64,000 bases of DNA. Source: Arcobacter porcinus. GTDB lineage: Bacteria > Campylobacterota > Campylobacteria > Campylobacterales > Arcobacteraceae. The translations under genes and the position numbers were made by a program. Below are positions 55,925 to 62,591 of the stretch, piece by piece. Numbering within the stretch: the first letter of the stretch is position 1; each line of letters begins with the position of its first letter. The stretch lies in contig NZ_CP036246.2 of assembly GCF_004299785.2 (NCBI RefSeq), positions 310,001 through 374,000 of the forward strand, given 5' to 3'. The notes under the pieces were generated by a model, which was not told the DNA's origin, did not search any database, and saw only the letters and a list, made by a program, of their open reading frames with translations.

Positions 55925-56040
55925 TGATATCTTTAGTTGTTAATCATTTATTAAAAGCTGTGGAGGTAGCTGTATAGCACTTACTACATATAGATTAACG
56001 AGGCTGTGAATCTAGCTTAGGCTAGGCAACTAAAGATTAT
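55925..56040 (+). ncRNA. Candidate bridge RNA in the IS110 left end
   Basis: A nested structure can be drawn directly from the sequence. An 11-bp closing helix pairs 55929-55939 with 56027-56037. Inside it, a 6-bp helix pairs TTAATC (55940-55945) with GATTAA (55993-55998) and encloses a 47-nt loop that could carry guide segments. A third hairpin (CTAGC at 56012-56016, loop TTAG, GCTAG at 56021-56025) precedes the closing strand. A TATATA (55912-55917) lies where a -10 would place the transcript start just before the first helix. IS110-family elements are known to encode such RNAs in this position. Transcription and guide pairing are inferred. Confidence 0.5.
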
Positions 56041-56060
56041 TATAAACGAGGTATAAAAAA

Positions 56061-57290
56061 ATGTATTATGTTGGAATTGATATTGCTAAAAGCTTTCATG
56101 TTGTTACTATCATTGATGAGAATGAAGTAAAAGTTACACAAAAACCTATAAGAGTTACAAACTGTATTGATGGATTTTCAAAGTTTATTACTAAACTTGA
56201 AACTATTTCATCAAATACAAATGATTTTATAATTGGTCTTGAAGCAACTGGTATTTATGGTGAAAACCTTTGGGAGTTTTTAAATTCTCATGGGTTTAAT
56301 GTTAAACTATTAAATCCATTTCAAACAACTAGATATAGAGAACAACACACAATGAAGAAAGTAAAAAACGACAACATAGATTCTTGGATCATAGCTTTAT
56401 TTTTAAAAGATGGTAAATATAGTTCAGGTTATGTAACTGATGACGAATATCAGAGTTTAAGAACTTTATATCGTAATCGTGCTTCTATACAATCAGACAT
56501 GAAAGAAGTAAAGAAGAGAATACTTACTCAAGTAACAGTTACATTTCCAGAACTTGAAAATTTTATTGATATATTTAGCATCACAGGGCTTGCACTTTTA
56601 GATAAATATCCAACTGCACACCACTATAAACATAGTAGTGTTGACAGGATACTTAAAATTTTTAGACATATTCAAGGAAATAGTTTTAATAACCAAAAGG
56701 CTATAGAGGTTTTAGAGTTAGCAAAAAACTCTATTTATTCAGGTAAAGCCAAAGATGCAAGAGCTATTGCTATTAAAAGTTCTATTAGACTTCTTAAAAT
56801 ATATCAAGAAGAACTATCTATATTAGAAGAAGAGATATTAGCACTTCTTGAAAAAAATGGTATTAAAGAGGAAAAAGATGTTCCAACTAATTCATTGATT
56901 GAGAACTTAAAAACTATTCCTGGAGTTTCATCTAAAACTATTGCTGCAGTTATTAGTGAATGTGGAGATCTATCAAGATTTAAAACACCTATTAAATTTA
57001 TTGGTTATCTTGGATTATTTCCAACAGAAAATAGCTCAGGTAATTCCAAATCTACAGGTCATTTAAGCAAAAGAGGTTCTTCTTTAGCTAAACATGCTTT
57101 ATATATGGCAAGTGTTAGTTGTTTATTACACAACAAAGAACTAAAACAATATTATGATACAAAAAAGTCTCAAGGTAAATCCAAACAGGAGGGAATTATT
57201 GCTGTTGCTAGAAAACTTGCAACCATAATTTACTCTATATTTAGATACAACACTCCATATGATCCATCTCGTGTATTTTCTAAGTCATAA
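56061..57290 (+). CDS. IS110-family transposase (DEDD recombinase)
   Basis: A 409-residue recombinase. The N-terminal RuvC-like domain has Asp7 (GIDIAK), Glu61 (GLEATG), and Asp104 and Asp107 (NDNIDSW), the DEDD set. The C-terminal domain has IPGVSSKTIAAVISECGDLS, FIGYLGLFPTENSSG (with Ser about 325-326 as the likely nucleophile) and HLSKRGSSLAKHALYMAS, typical of IS110 enzymes. The coding frame is intact, so it is probably functional. An AACGAGG lies upstream of the ATG at 56044-56050. Confidence 0.93.
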   Translation: MYYVGIDIAKSFHVVTIIDENEVKVTQKPIRVTNCIDGFSKFITKLETISSNTNDFIIGLEATGIYGENLWEFLNSHGFNVKLLNPFQTTRYREQHTMKKVKNDNIDSWIIALFLKDGKYSSGYVTDDEYQSLRTLYRNRASIQSDMKEVKKRILTQVTVTFPELENFIDIFSITGLALLDKYPTAHHYKHSSVDRILKIFRHIQGNSFNNQKAIEVLELAKNSIYSGKAKDARAIAIKSSIRLLKIYQEELSILEEEILALLEKNGIKEEKDVPTNSLIENLKTIPGVSSKTIAAVISECGDLSRFKTPIKFIGYLGLFPTENSSGNSKSTGHLSKRGSSLAKHALYMASVSCLLHNKELKQYYDTKKSQGKSKQEGIIAVARKLATIIYSIFRYNTPYDPSRVFSKS

Positions 57291-57333
57291 ACAGTAAATT
57301 GTAAAAAGATCACAAGTTAGTACTTAAATCTAA
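57279..57333 (+). repeat. Right terminal inverted repeat of the IS110 element
   Basis: It pairs with the left repeat 55790-55844 and contains the last 12 nt of the transposase gene. Its outer part (AGAT, AAGT, TAGT loop, ACTT, ATCT) folds into a broken hairpin that mirrors the left end. Confidence 0.75.
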
Positions 57334-57439
57334 AAGATAGCATTAAAAAAAGCTATCACTTTACTAAATTGTTTAACCAAACATTACTGTTTGATTATCA
57401 AAATACTATTTGCAAAATTCTAGATAATTGCATTAAAAA

Positions 57440-57450
57440 TAGTACTTCAA
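57440..57450 (-). repeat. Extra inverted copy of the IS end motif
   Basis: TAGTACTTCAA matches the reverse complement of 55795-55805, inside the left IS end, over 11 bp. It may mark an alternative right end, an old IS end, or the target-site sequence; chance is also possible in AT-rich DNA. Confidence 0.4.
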
Positions 57451-57594
57451 AAATCAAACATCAGCAAGAAATATTTACTTGCAAATGTTCTTTAAAAATA
57501 TATTGTTAATAAAATATTGCCTTTTTTAATTTTCTCTTCATTTTAAGTTATTCTTTATAAAAAGGCTTTATAGTAGCTTTAACAAAAATTTAAA

Positions 57595-57600
57595 TATAAT
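57595..57600 (+). promoter_or_regulatory. Candidate -10 element for aroQ
   Basis: TATAAT lies 30 nt before the aroQ ATG, preceded by an A/T tract and no evident -35. An AAAAGGAAAA site follows at 57617-57626. Confidence 0.5.
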
Positions 57601-57630
57601 CTTACCTAAAATTAATAAAAGGAAAATAAT

Positions 57631-58107
57631 ATGAAAATAGCAGTTATTCAAGGACCAAACTTAAATATGTTGGGTGTTAGAGAACAACATATTTATGGTG
57701 CTATGACTTTAGAACAAGTTCACAATAATTTAGATGCAGCAGCAAAACAAAATGGTGTAGAATTGGAGTTTTTTCAATCTAATTTAGAAGGTGAAATAGT
57801 TGATAGAATTCAAGAATGTTTAGGAACTGTTGATGCTATTATGATAAATCCAGCTGCATATTCTCATACTTCAATAGCAATAAAAGATGCTTTAAGTGCT
57901 GTAAATATGCCAGTTGTAGAAGTACATATTTCAAATATTTATAGAAGAGAAGAGTTTAGACAAAAAAGTATTACAGCTAGTTCAAGTGCAGGAATTATTT
58001 CAGGATTTGGAACATTTGGTTACCACTTAGGATTAATCTCTTTAATTCAAATTGTAAATGAAGTAAAAGCTATAAATGAAGCTAGAGCAAAAGAAGAGAA
58101 TAAATAG
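57631..58107 (+). CDS. aroQ: 3-dehydroquinate dehydratase, type II
   Basis: Third step of the shikimate pathway. The 158 residues have [16 protein letters not shown], with the catalytic Tyr and Arg, then [17 protein letters not shown] (with the catalytic His) and [14 protein letters not shown]. The length is that of the small dodecameric type II enzyme. It is followed 5 nt later by the deaminase gene; aroQ-deaminase-sppA is the order in C. jejuni. Confidence 0.97.
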   Translation: MKIAVIQGPNLNMLGVREQHIYGAMTLEQVHNNLDAAAKQNGVELEFFQSNLEGEIVDRIQECLGTVDAIMINPAAYSHTSIAIKDALSAVNMPVVEVHISNIYRREEFRQKSITASSSAGIISGFGTFGYHLGLISLIQIVNEVKAINEARAKEENK

Positions 58108-58112
58108 TTATT

Positions 58113-59351
58113 ATGAAAATTATAAGAGCAAAATATCTTTTAACTTTTGATAATGATTTTAGAATAATAAAAGATGGAGCAGTTGTTTTTGATGATAAAA
58201 TTATTGAAGTAGCAAGTTATAATTTTATTAAAAGAAAGTATCCACACTTAGAAACAATTTCTCTTGAAAAAAATTCAGTTCTAATGCCAGGTTTAATAAA
58301 TTCACATATTCATTTGGAGTTTTCTGCAAATAAAACTACATTAAAATATGGTAATTTTTACTCTTGGCTAAACTCAGTTATAAAGTTTAGAGAGAATCTA
58401 ATAAACAAAGCAAAAACACCTTTGATTAAAAAAGAGCTAGATAATCTTATAAAAACAGGAACAACAACAATCGGTGCAATATCTTCATACTCTTTTGATT
58501 TAGAGGCTTTAGTAAAAAGTCCTATAAATAAACTATTTTTTTGTGAAGTTATAGGCTCTAAGCCTGATATGATAGATACTTTATTTGCTGATTTTAAATC
58601 AAGATTAGAAGAGGCAAAAAAACATAATAGTAATAATTTTGAAGCTGGAATTGCTATTCATTCACCATATTCGGTGCATCCATTTTTGACAAGAGAGGTT
58701 TTAAATATTGCAAAAAGAGATAATCTTGTTGTAAGTTCACATTTTCTTGAATCAAAAGAGGAAAAAAAATGGCTTAGAAAAGATAGAGGAAGTTTTCTTG
58801 AATTTTTTAAAAACTTTTTAAATCAAACAAAAGCAACAAATAAACCTTTGGAGTTTTTAGAACTTTTTAAAGGTGTACAAAAATTATCTTTTACACATTG
58901 TGTTGAAGCAAAAAAAGATGAGTTAGAAAAGATAAAAGAACTAAATGCAACAATAAATCATTGTGCAGTTTCTAATAGATTTTTAAATAATACTAGGCTT
59001 GAAATAGAGAAAATAGAAGATATAAATTTTTCTATTGGAACAGATGGGCTTAGTTCAAATAGTTCATTGTCTATGTTTGATGAATTAAGAGCAGCTTTAA
59101 ATATACATTTTGAAAAAGATATTATAAAGTTTTCAAGAACTTTGTTAAATGCTGCAACAAATGGAGGAGCCAAAGCTCTTGGATATGAAGGAAAAAAAGG
59201 GAAGATTGAGATTGATTATGATGCTGATATGATTGCTCTTTCTTTACCAAATGATATTGTAGAAATAGAAGATATATATATGCACATAATTTTACATACA
59301 AAAAATGTAAGCAAAACTATTATAAAAGGAGAGATAATTGACATTTCTTAA
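58113..59351 (+). CDS. mqnX: Amidohydrolase, probable aminofutalosine deaminase (MqnX type)
   Basis: A metal-dependent deaminase of 412 residues. The metal-binding motifs are in order: SHIHLEF (about 64-70), AIHSPYSVHPF, SSHFLESKEE, FTHCVEAKKDE, ATINHCAVSNRFLN and IGTDGLSSNSSLSMFDELRA. Relatives next to aroQ in Campylobacterota deaminate aminodeoxyfutalosine in the futalosine route to menaquinone; this assignment is by synteny and family, not proof. Other routes of the S-adenosylhomocysteine deaminase type cannot be excluded. Its 3' end overlaps sppA by 14 nt. Confidence 0.8.
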   Translation: MKIIRAKYLLTFDNDFRIIKDGAVVFDDKIIEVASYNFIKRKYPHLETISLEKNSVLMPGLINSHIHLEFSANKTTLKYGNFYSWLNSVIKFRENLINKAKTPLIKKELDNLIKTGTTTIGAISSYSFDLEALVKSPINKLFFCEVIGSKPDMIDTLFADFKSRLEEAKKHNSNNFEAGIAIHSPYSVHPFLTREVLNIAKRDNLVVSSHFLESKEEKKWLRKDRGSFLEFFKNFLNQTKATNKPLEFLELFKGVQKLSFTHCVEAKKDELEKIKELNATINHCAVSNRFLNNTRLEIEKIEDINFSIGTDGLSSNSSLSMFDELRAALNIHFEKDIIKFSRTLLNAATNGGAKALGYEGKKGKIEIDYDADMIALSLPNDIVEIEDIYMHIILHTKNVSKTIIKGEIIDIS

Positions 59352-60219
59352 AAAACTTTTTTCACCAATTATTATGGTGTTAGATTTTATTACAAAATAT
59401 TTTAAAACAATTGTTTTTTTAACAATTTTATTTATACTTTTTTCAAATTCTAGTGATGATGAATATCCAAATAATGCTTTTGCAAATTTACAAAAAATAG
59501 ATTTAGTAGGACAAATTGTTGATCCATCAAAAGTTCTTGAAAATATAGAAAAAGCCAAAAAAGACAATAATATAAAAGGAGTACTACTTTTTGTAGATAG
59601 TCCAGGTGGTTCAGTTGCACCTTCTGTTGAGATTGCTTATGCTATTAAAGAGTTAAATAATATAAAACCAGTTGTTGTATATGCAAGTGGAACAATAGCA
59701 AGTGGAAGTTATTATGCTTCAATTTGGGCAGAAAAGATATTTGCAAACCCTGGAAGTATTGTTGGATCTATTGGAGTTATAATGCAAGGGTTTGAAGCAA
59801 GTAAACTTTTAGATAATATTGGAGTTTCTACACAAACTATAAAAGCAGGTAAATATAAAGAATCTGGAACATTTGCTAGAAAATGGACTAAAGATGAAGA
59901 AGAAGAGTTACAAAAAGTTATCAATAGTACATATAGTATGTTTGTAAGTGATGTTTCAAATGCAAGAAACTTAAATCCAAAAAATCATAATATCTTTGCA
60001 GATGCAAAAATATTTACAGCATTTATGGCAAAAGATGTTGGGCTTGTAGATGAAGTTACAAATATAACTTATGCAAAAAAATATTTACAAGATATTTCAA
60101 AAGTTGAAAAAGCTATTTGGAAAAAAGAGGATAAATTTGATAAATTTATGGATAAAGTTTTAAGTGAAACTGTATCAAAAATATTAATAAATTTTTCTAG
60201 TACTTTAAAAGCATATTAA
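59338..60219 (+). CDS. sppA: Signal peptide peptidase SppA, short form
   Basis: A membrane-bound serine protease of 293 residues that degrades cleaved signal peptides. An N-terminal membrane helix lies at about 20-38, then DSPGGSVAPSVEIAYA, the Ser nucleophile in SGTIASGSYYAS (about 118-129) and the general-base Lys in IKAGKYKESGTF (about 168-179). This is the short (about 36 kDa) form. It starts with TTG inside the end of the deaminase gene. A shared terminator separates it from ackA. Confidence 0.93.
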   Translation: MTFLKKLFSPIIMVLDFITKYFKTIVFLTILFILFSNSSDDEYPNNAFANLQKIDLVGQIVDPSKVLENIEKAKKDNNIKGVLLFVDSPGGSVAPSVEIAYAIKELNNIKPVVVYASGTIASGSYYASIWAEKIFANPGSIVGSIGVIMQGFEASKLLDNIGVSTQTIKAGKYKESGTFARKWTKDEEEELQKVINSTYSMFVSDVSNARNLNPKNHNIFADAKIFTAFMAKDVGLVDEVTNITYAKKYLQDISKVEKAIWKKEDKFDKFMDKVLSETVSKILINFSSTLKAY

Positions 60220-60246
60220 TAAAGAGGTAAAATCCTCTTTATTAAT
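60215..60246. terminator. Bidirectional terminator between sppA and ackA1
   Basis: A 13-bp stem (60215-60227 with 60234-60246, loop TAAAAT) contains the sppA stop codon. AT-rich arms on both sides provide T runs for the convergent genes. Confidence 0.8.
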
Positions 60247-60248
60247 AG

Positions 60249-61457
60249 TTATTTTCTTCTTGAACCACCAGAAACTATATTGAATGTATCATTTGCAATT
60301 ACATACTCTTCTTGAGTTGGGATTACAAATATTCTTGCAGGAGATGCATTTGTAGAGATATCTCTAGCTTCACTTGATCTTACATTATTTTTAGTTGGAT
60401 CCATAACTATTCCCATAGCATCAAGACCAGCACAAACTTTTTCTCTGATTAAAGAAGCGTTTTCTCCAATTCCACCTGTAAAACATAGAGCATCAATACC
60501 ATTTAGTGCAGCAACATAAGAACCAACATAAGATTTGATTTTATAAGCAACCATATCAACTGCAAGTCTACATCTATCATCACCTTGATTCATACCATCT
60601 AAAACTTCTCTTAAATCAGATGATTTTCCAGAAATACCTAATATTCCAGATTTTTTATTCATAATATCAAGAGCATCATCAATAGTAATATCTTCTTGTT
60701 TCATCATAAATTGAATAGCTCCAGCACCTATATCCCCAACTCTTGTTCCCATCATTAAACCTTGAACAGGAGTTAATCCCATTGAAGTATCAATACATTT
60801 TCCATCAAAAACAGCTGATACAGAAGAACCATTTCCTAAATGACAAACAATAATTCTAGTGTTGTGTTTTTTCTCAAGCATTGCTCTTGCTTCATTTGAA
60901 ACAAAATAGTGGCTTGTTCCATGGAAACCATATTTTCTAATCCCATGTTTTACATATTGATCATATGGAAGAGCATACATATATGCATAATCAGGCATAG
61001 TTTGATGGAAAGCTGTATCAAATACACCAACATTTGGTTTACCTGGCATAAGTTTTTGACAAATCTCAATACCTGTAATATTTGCAGGATTATGTAAAGG
61101 AGCCAAAGGAGATAACCTTTTCATAGCATCAATTACTTCAGGTGTGATAAGAACTGAACTTGCAAACTCTTCTCCACCATGAACTGTTCTATGTCCAATA
61201 GCTTCAATATCATTAATAGAATCAATAACTTTTCCTTCACCACTTGTAAGTGTAGTAAGAATTGCTTCAATAGCCTCTTTATGAGATGGCATTGGAATAT
61301 TCATTACAAGCTTCTTACCATCGCCATACTCATGTTTTAAAATACCATCAATACCTATTCTTTCACAAAGACCAGAAGCAAAAACTTTTTTGATTACTGG
61401 ATTCATCAACTGATACTTAACTGAAGAACTTCCAGCATTTAATACAAAAACTAACAT
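60249..61457 (-). CDS. ackA: Acetate kinase 1
   Basis: Converts acetyl phosphate and ADP to acetate and ATP. The 402 residues have FVLNAGSSSVKYQLM at the start, GHRTVHGGEEF, FDTAFHQTMPDYAYM, RKYGFHGTSHYF, CHLGNGSSVSAV and GTRVGDIGAG, all standard. It lies 15 nt downstream of pta on the same strand, the classic pta-ackA pair. A second acetate kinase lies just upstream of pta. Confidence 0.96.
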   Translation of the reverse strand: MLVFVLNAGSSSVKYQLMNPVIKKVFASGLCERIGIDGILKHEYGDGKKLVMNIPMPSHKEAIEAILTTLTSGEGKVIDSINDIEAIGHRTVHGGEEFASSVLITPEVIDAMKRLSPLAPLHNPANITGIEICQKLMPGKPNVGVFDTAFHQTMPDYAYMYALPYDQYVKHGIRKYGFHGTSHYFVSNEARAMLEKKHNTRIIVCHLGNGSSVSAVFDGKCIDTSMGLTPVQGLMMGTRVGDIGAGAIQFMMKQEDITIDDALDIMNKKSGILGISGKSSDLREVLDGMNQGDDRCRLAVDMVAYKIKSYVGSYVAALNGIDALCFTGGIGENASLIREKVCAGLDAMGIVMDPTKNNVRSSEARDISTNASPARIFVIPTQEEYVIANDTFNIVSGGSRRK

Positions 61458-61472
61458 TTTTAACTCCTATAA

Positions 61473-62468
61473 TTATTTAACTTGAGTTGCAGTTATAGCA
61501 ACTAAGTTTGATATGTCTTCTACAGAACAACCTCTTGATAAATCATTTACAGGTTTTGCTAAACCTTGAATAATTGGACCATGAGCCTCAGCATTAGCAA
61601 ATCTTTGAACAAGTTTATATCCTATATTTCCAGATTGTAAATCAGGGAAAACTAAAACATTTGCAGTACCAGCTACTTTTGAGTTAGGAGCTTTTTTTAG
61701 ACCAACAGATTCAACTATTGCAGCATCAGCTTGAAGCTCTCCATCAAATGCAAAATTTACTTTCCTATCTTCTAAAATTTTACAAGCATTTGTTACTTTA
61801 TCTACCATTGGATGACTTGCACTTCCTTTTGTAGAAAAAGATAGCATAGCAACTCTTGGAGTTAAACCTACAACATTTTCAGCAGTTGCTGCTGTTGCAC
61901 TTGCAATATCTGCTAATTGTTCTGTTGTTGGATCTGGAATAACTGCACAATCTGCAAATAAAATTAAACCATTGTCTCCAAATTTACCATCAGCTGTTTC
62001 CATAACAAATGAAGATGAAACAGTATTTATACCAGGTGCTGTTTTGATTACTTGAATAGCAGCTTTTAATACATCAGCTGTTGTTGAGTTTGAACCAGCA
62101 ACTAAACCATCTGCATCTCCAAGTCTTACCATCATACAACCAAAAAATCTAGATTCATTTAGCATTAAATTAGTAGCATCTTCTCTCGAAAGATTTTTAC
62201 TTTTTCTAAGCTCAACTAACTCATCAATATATGACTCTATTTTGTCAAAATTTTTTGGATTTACAATTTTTGCACCTGAAATATCTACACCATATTTTTT
62301 TGCATCCGCATTTATATTGTTTTCATCTCCAATTAAAACAATATTTGCAGTTTTTGCTTCTAAAACTTGAGCAGTAGCTCTTAAAACTCTTTCGTCTTCT
62401 GTTTCAGGAAGAACAATAGTTCTTAATTTTTGTTTTGCCTTAGTTTTTATTTGATCTATTAATCCCAT
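61473..62468 (-). CDS. pta: Phosphate acetyltransferase
   Basis: Makes acetyl phosphate from acetyl-CoA. The 331 residues are only the catalytic PTA domain, with LRTIVLPETEDERVLRA near the start, VRLGDADGLVAGSNSTTADV, FADCAVIPDPT and NIGYKLVQRFANAEAHGP. I chose the ATG at 62468 with AAGGATAG upstream; an ATG further upstream (62540) would add a 24-residue stretch that reads through the leader hairpin region and is not family-like. A sigma70-type TATAAT precedes it. Confidence 0.95.
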   Translation of the reverse strand: MGLIDQIKTKAKQKLRTIVLPETEDERVLRATAQVLEAKTANIVLIGDENNINADAKKYGVDISGAKIVNPKNFDKIESYIDELVELRKSKNLSREDATNLMLNESRFFGCMMVRLGDADGLVAGSNSTTADVLKAAIQVIKTAPGINTVSSSFVMETADGKFGDNGLILFADCAVIPDPTTEQLADIASATAATAENVVGLTPRVAMLSFSTKGSASHPMVDKVTNACKILEDRKVNFAFDGELQADAAIVESVGLKKAPNSKVAGTANVLVFPDLQSGNIGYKLVQRFANAEAHGPIIQGLAKPVNDLSRGCSVEDISNLVAITATQVK

Positions 62469-62498
62469 ATCTATCCTTTGAAATGAACTTTGGAATAG

Positions 62499-62504
62499 AT
62501 TATA
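62499..62504 (-). promoter_or_regulatory. Candidate -10 element for pta-ackA1
   Basis: TATAAT on the minus strand lies 31 nt before the chosen pta start. It suggests that pta-ackA1 has its own promoter apart from ackA2. Confidence 0.5.
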
Positions 62505-62530
62505 AATCAAAAATATAGCAAGAGAGTAGC

Positions 62531-62564
62531 AAATTATCATATTCTATAAAGAATATGATAATTT
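62531..62564 (-). promoter_or_regulatory. Perfect 14-bp palindrome between ackA2 and pta
   Basis: The arms 62531-62544 and 62551-62564 are perfectly complementary over a 6-nt loop (TATAAA). It lies upstream of the pta -10. It could be an operator or a hairpin closing the ackA2 transcript; no strong T run follows. Confidence 0.5.
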
Positions 62565-62583
62565 ACAAAAATGTGGTTTTTGT
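62565..62583 (-). terminator. Terminator-like hairpin after ackA2
   Basis: On the minus strand ACAAAAA pairs with TTTTTGT over CCACA (7 bp), 8 nt after the ackA2 stop, so the T residues lie in the right arm. It is directly followed by the 14-bp palindrome. Confidence 0.45.
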
Positions 62584-62591
62584 GATAGATA

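Larger units (their letters stand above)
55790..57333 (+). mobile_element. IS110-family insertion sequence, about 1.54 kb
   Basis: One DEDD-type transposase gene flanked by inverted ends. The left 55 bp (55790-55844) and the right 55 bp (57279-57333) are imperfect inverted repeats (about 45 of 54 aligned positions match), with a perfect 12-bp core at 55798-55809 and 57314-57325. The stop codon of the transposase lies within the right repeat. The left non-coding end is long (about 216 nt from the repeat to the ATG) and structured; the right non-coding end is short. This long-left-end layout fits IS110-type elements with a bridge RNA upstream of the gene. The exact termini and core dinucleotide cannot be set without a copy at another site. 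Confidence 0.8.
57334..57630 (+). other. Non-coding region between the IS right end and aroQ, with several hairpins
   Basis: No gene. It holds four stem-loops in its first 150 nt: 57336-57341 with 57352-57357, 57378-57383 with 57388-57393 (loop TTAC), ACTATTTGCAA (57405-57415) with TTGCA and AAATAGT (57428-57443), and GCAAG (57464-57468) with CTTGC (57478-57482). It also holds an 11-bp copy of the IS left-end motif at 57440-57450. The last part is AT-rich and carries the aroQ promoter. Confidence 0.6.

Noticed and set aside
57519-57566. GCCTTTTT and AAAAAGGC inverted repeat before aroQ
   Set aside because: The loop is 32 nt and the arms are simple A/T tracts, so chance is likely in this AT-rich gap.
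62469-62540. Upstream extension of pta by 24 residues
   Set aside because: It runs into the leader and hairpin region and ignores the good AAGGATAG site before the ATG at 62468, which gives the family N terminus.
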